Shown: piece by piece, positions 12,055-23,310 of the stretch
Position numbering within the stretch: the stretch's first letter is position 1
Layout of the letters: each line of letters starts with the position of its first letter
NCBI GenBank assembly: GCA_026686845.1
Contig: JAIVEN010000021.1
Location: forward strand, 14,898,001 to 14,962,000
Length of the DNA: 64,000 nt
Reading direction: 5' to 3'
DNA from: Adenanthera pavonina
Taxonomy: Eukaryota > Streptophyta > Magnoliopsida > Fabales > Fabaceae
The notes under the pieces: model-generated
The model's database searches: none
Seen by the model: only the letters and a program-made list of their open reading frames with translations
What the model was told of the DNA's origin: nothing
Program-made: the position numbers and the translations under genes

Positions 12055-14041
12055 ATGCACAAGAAATGCCGTGTGGATGCTGGAGGTACTAACGTGCTGC
12101 CCAAAAGAGGCAAAATTGATAGGATTTTTTGGTGCAAAACTTGTCCGTGGTTTATTCTCAAACTCCAAGATTCCGCGCAAAACTGTTCGAAAAAGTGCTT
12201 CGGTTGTGATCAATGCCTTGGAATAGACAGAGTATGGTGTGAAGAGACCAAATGAAGTCAACTGCTCCCCCAAGGTGGCCAATTCCATGGGATATGATGG
12301 TTCACACATTTCAGAACTTTTTCAGAATCTTCGTGCTTCTACCCTGAACTAGCTTGATTGGAGTTCGAGTGGGTTCAGTTCATTTGAATGCACAAGAAAT
12401 GCCGTGAGGATGTTGAATGTACTAACTTGCTGCCCCAAAGAGGCAAAATTGATAGGATTTTGTCGTGTAAAACTTGTCAGTGGTTTTTTCTCAAACTCCA
12501 AGGTTCCGCCCAAAACTGTCCGAAAAAGTGGTTTGGTTGTGATCAATGCCTTGGAATAGACAGAGTATGTTGTGAAGAGACCAAATGAAGTCAATTGCTC
12601 CCCCAAGGAGGCCAATTCCATGGGATACAATGGTTCACACATTTCGGAACCTTTTCAGAATCTTCGTGCTTCTACCCTGAACTAGCTTTATTGGAGTTCG
12701 AATGGGTTCAGTTCATTTGAATGCACAAGAAATGCCGTGAGGATGTTGAATGTACTAACTTGCTCCCGCAAAGTTTCAACATTGATAGGATTTTGTCGTG
12801 TAAAACTTGTCAGTGGTTTTTTCTCAAACTCCAAGATTCCGCACAAAACTGTTCGAAAAAGTGCTTCGGTTGTGATCAATGCCTTGGAATAGACAGAGTA
12901 TGTTGTGAAGAGACCAAATGAAGTCAATTGCTCCCCCAAGGAGGCCAATTCCATGGGATACGATGGTTCACACTTTTCAGAACCTTTTCAGAATCTTCGT
13001 GCTTCTACCCTGAACAAGCTTGATTGGAGTTCGAATGGGTTCAGTTCATTTGAATGCACAAGAAATGCCGTGTGGATGCTGGAGGTACTAACGTGCTGCC
13101 CAAAAGAGGCAAAATTGATAGGATTTTTTGGTGCAAAACTTGTCCGTGGTTTATTCTCAAACTCCAAGATTCCGCGCAAAACTGTTCGAAAAAGTGCTTC
13201 GGTTGTGATCAATGCCTTGGAATAGACAGAGTATGGTGTGAAGAGACCAAATGAAGTCAATTGCTCCCCCAAGGTGGCCAATTCCATGGGATATGATGGT
13301 TCACACATTTCAGAACTTTTTCAGAATCTTCGTGCTTCTACCCTGAACTAGCTTGATTGGAGTTCGAGTGGGTTCAGTTCATTTGAATGCACAAGAAATG
13401 CCGTGAGGATGTTGAATGTACTAACTTGCTGCCCCAAAGAGGCAAAATTGATAGGATTTTGTCGTGTAAAACTTGTCAGTGGTTTTTTCTCAAACTCCAA
13501 GGTTCCGCCCAAAACTGTCCGAAAAAGTGGTTTGGTTGTGATCAATGCCTTGGAATAGACAGAGTATGTTGTGAAGAGACCAAATGAAGTCAATTGCTCC
13601 CCCAAGGAGGCCAATTCCATGGGATACAATGGTTCACACATTTCGGAACCTTTTCAGAATCTTCGTGCTTCTACCCTGAACTAGCTTTATTGGAGTTCGA
13701 ATGGGTTCAGTTCATTTGAATGCACAAGAAATGCCGTGAGGATGTTGAATGTACTAACTTGCTCCCGCAAAGTTTCAACATTGATAGGATTTTGTCGTGT
13801 AAAACTTGTCAGTGGTTTTTTCTCAAACTCCAAGGTTCCGCGCAAAACTGTTCGAAAAAGTGCTTCGGTTGTGATCAATGCCTTGGAATAGATAGAGTAT
13901 GTTGTGAAGAGACCAAATGAAGTCAATTGCTCCCCCAAGGAGGCCAATTCCATGGGATATGATGGTTCACACTTTTCAGAATCTTCGTGCTTCTACCCTG
14001 AACTAGCTTGATTGGAGTTCGAATGGGTTCAGTTCATTTGA
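12055..14041. repeat. Nested trimer duplication inside the 12-mer (999-bp step)
   Basis: Monomers 12055, 12388 and 12721 (class V with AAGCTT, P with GAGTGGG, S with CTCCCGCAAAG) are followed by the same three types at 13054, 13387 and 13720. The trimer step is 999 bp, and the second trimer ends in a 322-bp monomer. The pattern is repeated in copies 2 and 3, so the trimer duplication preceded amplification of the 3974-bp unit. The third monomers differ: 12721 is D type with GCACAAAAC, whereas 13720 has a hybrid GGTTCCGCGC. Confidence 0.9.
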
Positions 14042-15029
14042 ATGCACAAGAAATGCCGTGAGGATGTTGAATGTACTAACTTGCTCCCTCAAAGTTTCAA
14101 CATTGATAGGATTTTGTCGTGTAAAACTTGTCAGTGGTTTTTTCTCAAACTCCAAGATTCCGCGCAAAACTGTTCGAAAAAGTGCTTCGGTTGTGATCAA
14201 TGCCTTGGAATAGACAGAGTATGTTGTGAAGAGACCAAATGAAGTCAATTGCTCCCCCAATGAGGCCAATTCCATGGGATACGATGGTTCACACATTTCA
14301 GAACCTTTTCAGAATCTTCGTGCTTCTACCCTGAACTAGCTTGATTGGAGTTCGAATGGGTTCAGTTCATTTGAATGCACAAGAAATGCCGTGAGGATGT
14401 TGAATGTACTAACTTGCTCCCGCAAAGTTTCAACATTGATAGGATTTTGTCGTGTAAAACTTGTCAGTGGTTTTTTCTCAAACTCCAAGGTTCCGCGCAA
14501 AACTGTTCGAAAAAGTGCTTCGGTTGTGATCAATGCCTTGGAATAGATAGAGTATGTTGTGAAGAGACCAAATGAAGTCAATTGCTCCCCCAAGGAGGCC
14601 AATTCCATGGGATATGATGGTTCACACTTTTCAGAATCTTCGTGCTTCTACCCTGAACTAGCTTGATTGGAGTTCGAATGGGTTCAGTTCATTTGAATGC
14701 ACAAGAAATGCCGTGAGGATGTTGAATGTACTAACTTGCTCCCTCAAAGTTTCAACATTGATAGGATTTTGTCGTGTAAAACTTGTCAGTGGTTTTTTCT
14801 CAAACTCCAAGATTCCGCGCAAAACTGTTCGAAAAAGTGCTTCGGTTGTGATCAATGCCTTGGAATAGACAGAGTATGTTGTGAAGAGACCAAATGAAGT
14901 CAATTGCTCCCCCAATGAGGCCAATTCCATGGGATACGATGGTTCACACATTTCAGAACCTTTTCAGAATCTTCGTGCTTCTACCCTGAACTAGCTTGAT
15001 TGGAGTTCGAATGGGTTCAGTTCATTTGA
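13720..15029. repeat. Nested dimer duplication inside the 12-mer (two 655-bp units)
   Basis: Monomers 13720 and 14042 form a 655-bp dimer (CTCCCGCAAAG type plus S-D type) that is repeated as 14375 and 14697. Each dimer is 322 + 333 bp because the deletion lies at its internal junction. The same double dimer is found at 17694-19003 and 21668-22977. Confidence 0.9.
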
Positions 15030-18000
15030 ATGCACAAGAAATGCCGTGAGCATGTTGAATGTACTAACTTGCTCCCTCAAAGTTTCAACATTGATAGGAT
15101 TTTGTCGTGTAAAACTTGTCAGTGGTTTTTTCGCAAACTCCAAGATTCCGCGCAAAACTGTTCGAAAAAGTGCTTCGGCTGTGATCAATGCCTTGGAATA
15201 GACAGAGTATGTTGTGAAGAGACCAAATGAAGTCAATTGCTCCCCCAAGGAGGCCAATTCCATGGGATATGATGGTTCACACATTTCAGAACTATTTCAG
15301 AATCTTCGTGCTTCTACCCTGAAGTAGCTTGATTAGAGTTCGAATGGGTTCAGTTCATTTGAATGCACAAGAAATGGCGTGAGGATGTTGAATGTACTAA
15401 CTTGCTCCCTCAAAGTTTCAACATTGATAGGATTTTGTCGTGTAAAACTGGTCAGTGGTTTTTTCTCAAACTCAAAGATTCCGCGCAAAACTGTTCGAAA
15501 AAGTGCTTCGGTTGTGATCAATGCCTTGGAATAGACAGAGTATGTTGTGAAGAGACCAAATGAAGTCAATTGCTCCCCCAAGGAGGCCAATTCCATGGGA
15601 TACGATGGTTCACACTTTTCAGAACCTTTTCAGAATCTTTGTGCTTATACCCTGAACTAGCTTGATTGGAGTTCGAATGGGTTTAGTTCATTTGAATGCA
15701 CAAGAAATGCCGTGAGGATGTTGAATGTACTAACTTGCTCCCTCAAAGTTTCAACATTGATAGGATTTTGTCGTGTAAAACTTGTCAGTGGTTTTTTCTC
15801 AAACTCCAAGATTCCGCACAAAACTGTTCGAAAAAGTGCTTCGGTTGTGATCAATGCCTTGGAATAGACAGAGTATGTTGTGAAGAGACCAAATGAAGTC
15901 AATTGCTCCCCCAAGGAGGCCAATTCCATGGGATACGATGGTTCACACTTTTCAGAACCTTTTCAGAATCTTCGTGCTTCTACCCTGAACAAGCTTGATT
16001 GGAGTTCGAATGGGTTCAGTTCATTTGAATGCACAAGAAATGCCGTGTGGATGCTGGAGGTACTAACGTGCTGCCCAAAAGAGGCAAAATTGATAGGATT
16101 TTTTGGTGCAAAACTTGTCCGTGGTTTATTCTCAAACTCCAAGATTCCGCGCAAAACTGTTCGAAAAAGTGCTTCGGTTGTGATCAATGCCTTGGAATAG
16201 ACAGAGTATGGTGTGAAGAGACCAAATGAAGTCAATTGCTCCCCCAAGGTGGCCAATTCCATGGGATATGATGGTTCACACATTTCAGAACTTTTTCAGA
16301 ATCTTCGTGCTTCTACCCTGAACTAGCTTGATTGGAGTTCGAGTGGGTTCAGTTCATTTGAATGCACAAGAAATGCCGTGAGGATGTTGAATGTACTAAC
16401 TTGCTGCCCCAAAGAGGCAAAATTGATAGGATTTTGTCGTGTAAAACTTGTCAGTGGTTTTTTCTCAAACTCCAAGGTTCCGCCCAAAACTGTCCGAAAA
16501 AGTGGTTTGGTTGTGATCAATGCCTTGGAATAGACAGAGTATGTTGTGAAGAGACCAAATGAAGTCAATTGCTCCCCCAAGGAGGCCAATTCCATGGGAT
16601 ACAATGGTTCACACATTTCGGAACCTTTTCAGAATCTTCGTGCTTCTACCCTGAACTAGCTTTATTGGAGTTCGAATGGGTTCAGTTCATTTGAATGCAC
16701 AAGAAATGCCGTGAGGATGTTGAATGTACTAACTTGCTCCCGCAAAGTTTCAACATTGATAGGATTTTGTCGTGTAAAACTTGTCAGTGGTTTTTTCTCA
16801 AACTCCAAGATTCCGCACAAAACTGTTCGAAAAAGTGCTTCGGTTGTGATCAATGCCTTGGAATAGACAGAGTATGTTGTGAAGAGACCAAATGAAGTCA
16901 ATTGCTCCCCCAAGGAGGCCAATTCCATGGGATACGATGGTTCACACTTTTCAGAACCTTTTCAGAATCTTCGTGCTTCTACCCTGAACAAGCTTGATTG
17001 GAGTTCGAATGGGTTCAGTTCATTTGAATGCACAAGAAATGCCGTGTGGATGCTGGAGGTACTAACGTGCTGCCCAAAAGAGGCAAAATTGATAGGATTT
17101 TTTGGTGCAAAACTTGTCCGTGGTTTATTCTCAAACTCCAAGATTCCGCGCAAAACTGTTCGAAAAAGTGCTTCGGTTGTGATCAATGCCTTGGAATAGA
17201 CAGAGTATGGTGTGAAGAGACCAAATGAAGTCAATTGCTCCCCCAAGGTGGCCAATTCCATGGGATATGATGGTTCACACATTTCAGAACTTTTTCAGAA
17301 TCTTCGTGCTTCTACCCTGAACTAGCTTGATTGGAGTTCGAGTGGGTTCAGTTCATTTGAATGCACAAGAAATGCCGTGAGGATGTTGAATGTACTAACT
17401 TGCTGCCCCAAAGAGGCAAAATTGATAGGATTTTGTCGTGTAAAACTTGTCAGTGGTTTTTTCTCAAACTCCAAGGTTCCGCCCAAAACTGTCCGAAAAA
17501 GTGGTTTGGTTGTGATCAATGCCTTGGAATAGACAGAGTATGTTGTGAAGAGACCAAATGAAGTCAATTGCTCCCCCAAGGAGGCCAATTCCATGGGATA
17601 CAATGGTTCACACATTTCGGAACCTTTTCAGAATCTTCGTGCTTCTACCCTGAACTAGCTTTATTGGAGTTCGAATGGGTTCAGTTCATTTGAATGCACA
17701 AGAAATGCCGTGAGGATGTTGAATGTACTAACTTGCTCCCGCAAAGTTTCAACATTGATAGGATTTTGTCGTGTAAAACTTGTCAGTGGTTTTTTCTCAA
17801 ACTCCAAGGTTCCGCGCAAAACTGTTCGAAAAAGTGCTTCGGTTGTGATCAATGCCTTGGAATAGATAGAGTATGTTGTGAAGAGACCAAATGAAGTCAA
17901 TTGCTCCCCCAAGGAGGCCAATTCCATGGGATATGATGGTTCACACTTTTCAGAATCTTCGTGCTTCTACCCTGAACTAGCTTGATTGGAGTTCGAATGG

Positions 18001-19003
18001 GTTCAGTTCATTTGAATGCACAAGAAATGCCGTGAGGATGTTGAATGTACTAACTTGCTCCCTCAAAGTTTCAACATTGATAGGATTTTGTCGTGTAAAA
18101 CTTGTCAGTGGTTTTTTCTCAAACTCCAAGATTCCGCGCAAAACTGTTCGAAAAAGTGCTTCGGTTGTGATCAATGCCTTGGAATAGACAGAGTATGTTG
18201 TGAAGAGACCAAATGAAGTCAATTGCTCCCCCAATGAGGCCAATTCCATGGGATACGATGGTTCACACATTTCAGAACCTTTTCAGAATCTTCGTGCTTC
18301 TACCCTGAACTAGCTTGATTGGAGTTCGAATGGGTTCAGTTCATTTGAATGCACAAGAAATGCCGTGAGGATGTTGAATGTACTAACTTGCTCCCGCAAA
18401 GTTTCAACATTGATAGGATTTTGTCGTGTAAAACTTGTCAGTGGTTTTTTCTCAAACTCCAAGGTTCCGCGCAAAACTGTTCGAAAAAGTGCTTCGGTTG
18501 TGATCAATGCCTTGGAATAGATAGAGTATGTTGTGAAGAGACCAAATGAAGTCAATTGCTCCCCCAAGGAGGCCAATTCCATGGGATATGATGGTTCACA
18601 CTTTTCAGAATCTTCGTGCTTCTACCCTGAACTAGCTTGATTGGAGTTCGAATGGGTTCAGTTCATTTGAATGCACAAGAAATGCCGTGAGGATGTTGAA
18701 TGTACTAACTTGCTCCCTCAAAGTTTCAACATTGATAGGATTTTGTCGTGTAAAACTTGTCAGTGGTTTTTTCTCAAACTCCAAGATTCCGCGCAAAACT
18801 GTTCGAAAAAGTGCTTCGGTTGTGATCAATGCCTTGGAATAGACAGAGTATGTTGTGAAGAGACCAAATGAAGTCAATTGCTCCCCCAATGAGGCCAATT
18901 CCATGGGATACGATGGTTCACACATTTCAGAACCTTTTCAGAATCTTCGTGCTTCTACCCTGAACTAGCTTGATTGGAGTTCGAATGGGTTCAGTTCATT
19001 TGA
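15030..19003. repeat. 12-monomer higher-order repeat, copy 2 (3974 bp)
   Basis: Each marker of copy 1 recurs exactly 3974 bp later, including both 11-bp deletions (junctions at 17954 and 18609) and the AAGCTT sites at 15991 and 16990. The third monomer (15696) has GATAGGATT, as in copy 1. I noticed only isolated base differences between copies 1 and 2, which implies very recent duplication or conversion. The identity was judged by eye and not computed. Confidence 0.95.
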
Positions 19004-22000
19004 ATGCACAAGAAATGCCGTGAGCATGTTGAATGTACTAACTTGCTCCCTCAAAGTTTCAACATTGATAGGATTTTGTCGTGTAAAACTTGTCAGTGGT
19101 TTTTTCGCAAACTCCAAGATTCCGCGCAAAACTGTTCGAAAAAGTGCTTCGGCTGTGATCAATGCCTTGGAATAGACAGAGTATGTTGTGAAGAGACCAA
19201 ATGAAGTCAATTGCTCCCCCAAGGAGGCCAATTCCATGGGATATGATGGTTCACACATTTCAGAACTATTTCAGAATCTTCGTGCTTCTACCCTGAAGTA
19301 GCTTGATTAGAGTTCGAATGGGTTCAGTTCATTTGAATGCACAAGAAATGGCGTGAGGATGTTGAATGTACTAACTTGCTCCCTCAAAGTTTCAACATTG
19401 ATAGGATTTTGTCGTGTAAAACTGGTCAGTGGTTTTTTCTCAAACTCAAAGATTCCGCGCAAAACTGTTCGAAAAAGTGCTTCGGTTGTGATCAATGCCT
19501 TGGAATAGACAGAGTATGTTGTGAAGAGACCAAATGAAGTCAATTGCTCCCCCAAGGAGGCCAATTCCATGGGATACGATGGTTCACACTTTTCAGAACC
19601 TTTTCAGAATCTTTGTGCTTATACCCTGAACTAGCTTGATTGGAGTTCGAATGGGTTTAGTTCATTTGAATGCACAAGAAATGCCGTGAGGATGTTGAAT
19701 GTACTAACTTGCTCCCTCAAAGTTTCAACATTGATATGATTTTGTCGTGTAAAACTTGTCAGTGGTTTTTTCTCAAACTCCAAGATTCCGCACAAAACTG
19801 TTCGAAAAAGTGCTTCGGTTGTGATCAATGCCTTGGAATAGACAGAGTATGTTGTGAAGAGACCAAATGAAGTCAATTGCTCCCCCAAGGAGGCCAATTC
19901 CATGGGATACGATGGTTCACACTTTTCAGAACCTTTTCAGAATCTTCGTGCTTCTACCCTGAACAAGCTTGATTGGAGTTCGAATGGGTTCAGTTCATTT
20001 GAATGCACAAGAAATGCCGTGTGGATGCTGGAGGTACTAACGTGCTGCCCAAAAGAGGCAAAATTGATAGGATTTTTTGGTGCAAAACTTGTCCGTGGTT
20101 TATTCTCAAACTCCAAGATTCCGCGCAAAACTGTTCGAAAAAGTGCTTCGGTTGTGATCAATGCCTTGGAATAGACAGAGTATGGTGTGAAGAGACCAAA
20201 TGAAGTCAATTGCTCCCCCAAGGTGGCCAATTCCATGGGATATGATGGTTCACACATTTCAGAACTTTTTCAGAATCTTCGTGCTTCTACCCTGAACTAG
20301 CTTGATTGGAGTTCGAGTGGGTTCAGTTCATTTGAATGCACAAGAAATGCCGTGAGGATGTTGAATGTACTAACTTGCTGCCCCAAAGAGGCAAAATTGA
20401 TAGGATTTTGTCGTGTAAAACTTGTCAGTGGTTTTTTCTCAAACTCCAAGGTTCCGCCCAAAACTGTCCGAAAAAGTGGTTTGGTTGTGATCAATGCCTT
20501 GGAATAGACAGAGTATGTTGTGAAGAGACCAAATGAAGTCAATTGCTCCCCCAAGGAGGCCAATTCCATGGGATACAATGGTTCACACATTTCGGAACCT
20601 TTTCAGAATCTTCGTGCTTCTACCCTGAACTAGCTTTATTGGAGTTCGAATGGGTTCAGTTCATTTGAATGCACAAGAAATGCCGTGAGGATGTTGAATG
20701 TACTAACTTGCTCCCGCAAAGTTTCAACATTGATAGGATTTTGTCGTGTAAAACTTGTCAGTGGTTTTTTCTCAAACTCCAAGATTCCGCACAAAACTGT
20801 TCGAAAAAGTGCTTCGGTTGTGATCAATGCCTTGGAATAGACAGAGTATGTTGTGAAGAGACCAAATGAAGTCAATTGCTCCCCCAAGGAGGCCAATTCC
20901 ATGGGATACGATGGTTCACACTTTTCAGAACCTTTTCAGAATCTTCGTGCTTCTACCCTGAACAAGCTTGATTGGAGTTCGAATGGGTTCAGTTCATTTG
21001 AATGCACAAGAAATGCCGTGTGGATGCTGGAGGTACTAACGTGCTGCCCAAAAGAGGCAAAATTGATAGGATTTTTTGGTGCAAAACTTGTCCGTGGTTT
21101 ATTCTCAAACTCCAAGATTCCGCGCAAAACTGTTCGAAAAAGTGCTTCGGTTGTGATCAATGCCTTGGAATAGACAGAGTATGGTGTGAAGAGACCAAAT
21201 GAAGTCAATTGCTCCCCCAAGGTGGCCAATTCCATGGGATATGATGGTTCACACATTTCAGAACTTTTTCAGAATCTTCGTGCTTCTACCCTGAACTAGC
21301 TTGATTGGAGTTCGAGTGGGTTCAGTTCATTTGAATGCACAAGAAATGCCGTGAGGATGTTGAATGTACTAACTTGCTGCCCCAAAGAGGCAAAATTGAT
21401 AGGATTTTGTCGTGTAAAACTTGTCAGTGGTTTTTTCTCAAACTCCAAGGTTCCGCCCAAAACTGTCCGAAAAAGTGGTTTGGTTGTGATCAATGCCTTG
21501 GAATAGACAGAGTATGTTGTGAAGAGACCAAATGAAGTCAATTGCTCCCCCAAGGAGGCCAATTCCATGGGATACAATGGTTCACACATTTCGGAACCTT
21601 TTCAGAATCTTCGTGCTTCTACCCTGAACTAGCTTTATTGGAGTTCGAATGGGTTCAGTTCATTTGAATGCACAAGAAATGCCGTGAGGATGTTGAATGT
21701 ACTAACTTGCTCCCGCAAAGTTTCAACATTGATAGGATTTTGTCGTGTAAAACTTGTCAGTGGTTTTTTCTCAAACTCCAAGGTTCCGCGCAAAACTGTT
21801 CGAAAAAGTGCTTCGGTTGTGATCAATGCCTTGGAATAGATAGAGTATGTTGTGAAGAGACCAAATGAAGTCAATTGCTCCCCCAAGGAGGCCAATTCCA
21901 TGGGATATGATGGTTCACACTTTTCAGAATCTTCGTGCTTCTACCCTGAACTAGCTTGATTGGAGTTCGAATGGGTTCAGTTCATTTGAATGCACAAGAA

Positions 22001-22977
22001 ATGCCGTGAGGATGTTGAATGTACTAACTTGCTCCCTCAAAGTTTCAACATTGATAGGATTTTGTCGTGTAAAACTTGTCAGTGGTTTTTTCTCAAACTC
22101 CAAGATTCCGCGCAAAACTGTTCGAAAAAGTGCTTCGGTTGTGATCAATGCCTTGGAATAGACAGAGTATGTTGTGAAGAGACCAAATGAAGTCAATTGC
22201 TCCCCCAATGAGGCCAATTCCATGGGATACGATGGTTCACACATTTCAGAACCTTTTCAGAATCTTCGTGCTTCTACCCTGAACTAGCTTGATTGGAGTT
22301 CGAATGGGTTCAGTTCATTTGAATGCACAAGAAATGCCGTGAGGATGTTGAATGTACTAACTTGCTCCCGCAAAGTTTCAACATTGATAGGATTTTGTCG
22401 TGTAAAACTTGTCAGTGGTTTTTTCTCAAACTCCAAGGTTCCGCGCAAAACTGTTCGAAAAAGTGCTTCGGTTGTGATCAATGCCTTGGAATAGATAGAG
22501 TATGTTGTGAAGAGACCAAATGAAGTCAATTGCTCCCCCAAGGAGGCCAATTCCATGGGATATGATGGTTCACACTTTTCAGAATCTTCGTGCTTCTACC
22601 CTGAACTAGCTTGATTGGAGTTCGAATGGGTTCAGTTCATTTGAATGCACAAGAAATGCCGTGAGGATGTTGAATGTACTAACTTGCTCCCTCAAAGTTT
22701 CAACATTGATAGGATTTTGTCGTGTAAAACTTGTCAGTGGTTTTTTCTCAAACTCCAAGATTCCGCGCAAAACTGTTCGAAAAAGTGCTTCGGTTGTGAT
22801 CAATGCCTTGGAATAGACAGAGTATGTTGTGAAGAGACCAAATGAAGTCAATTGCTCCCCCAATGAGGCCAATTCCATGGGATACGATGGTTCACACATT
22901 TCAGAACCTTTTCAGAATCTTCGTGCTTCTACCCTGAACTAGCTTGATTGGAGTTCGAATGGGTTCAGTTCATTTGA
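19004..22977. repeat. 12-monomer higher-order repeat, copy 3 (3974 bp)
   Basis: It has the same monomer order and lengths as copies 1 and 2, with AAGCTT at 19965 and 20964 and deletion junctions at 21928 and 22583. Its third monomer (19670) has T at 19737, giving GATATGATT, where copies 1 and 2 have G at 11789 and 15763. The T form also occurs in 2442, 2775, 6427 and 8081, so copy 3 either keeps the older state or was converted. Confidence 0.95.
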
Positions 22978-23310
22978 ATGCACAAGAAATGCCGTGAGCA
23001 TGTTGAATGTACTAACTTGCTCCCTCAAAGTTTCAACATTGATAGGATTTTGTCGTGTAAAACTTGTCAGTGGTTTTTTCGCAAACTCCAAGATTCCGCG
23101 CAAAACTGTTCGAAAAAGTGCTTCGGTTGTGATCAATGCCTTGGAATAGACAGAGTATGTTGTGAAGAGACCAAATGAAGTCAATTGCTCCCCCAAGGAG
23201 GCCAATTCCATGGGATATGATGGTTCACACATTTCAGAACTATTTCAGAATCTTTGTGCTTCTACCCTGAACTAGCTTGATTGGAGTTCGAATGGGTTCA
23301 GTTCATTTGA
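22978..23310. repeat. Truncated fourth copy of the 12-mer: junction monomer
   Basis: This monomer is the first type of the 12-mer (GTGAGCATG, TTTTTTCGC), but the second type does not follow. It lacks the CTTCGGCTGTG change shared by 11056, 15030 and 19004 and has CTTCGGTTGTG like 4762, 7415 and 10401. Near 23220-23310 it passes into the class P domain with TCTTTGTGC and TTGATTGGAG. The right boundary of the higher-order domain is therefore inside this monomer. Confidence 0.85.

Larger units (their letters stand above)
11056..15029. repeat. 12-monomer higher-order repeat, copy 1 (3974 bp)
   Basis: Twelve monomers start at 11056, 11389, 11722, 12055, 12388, 12721, 13054, 13387, 13720, 14042, 14375 and 14697: ten of 333 bp and two of 322 bp. 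The first carries GTGAGCATG and a CTTCGGCTGTG change. The second has AAATGGCG with AAACTGGTC. The fourth and seventh are class V with AAGCTT and GTTTATTC. The fifth and eighth are GAGTGGG class P. The ninth to twelfth are two successive 655-bp dimers. All these markers return at +3974. Copy 1 has a private C at 12262 where copy 2 has T. Confidence 0.95.

Noticed and set aside
11056..22977. Assembly collapse or artificial duplication as the source of the three identical 12-mers
   Set aside because: Small differences between copies (12262, 19737) and the broken fourth start at 22978 argue for real copies, though only spanning long reads can settle it.
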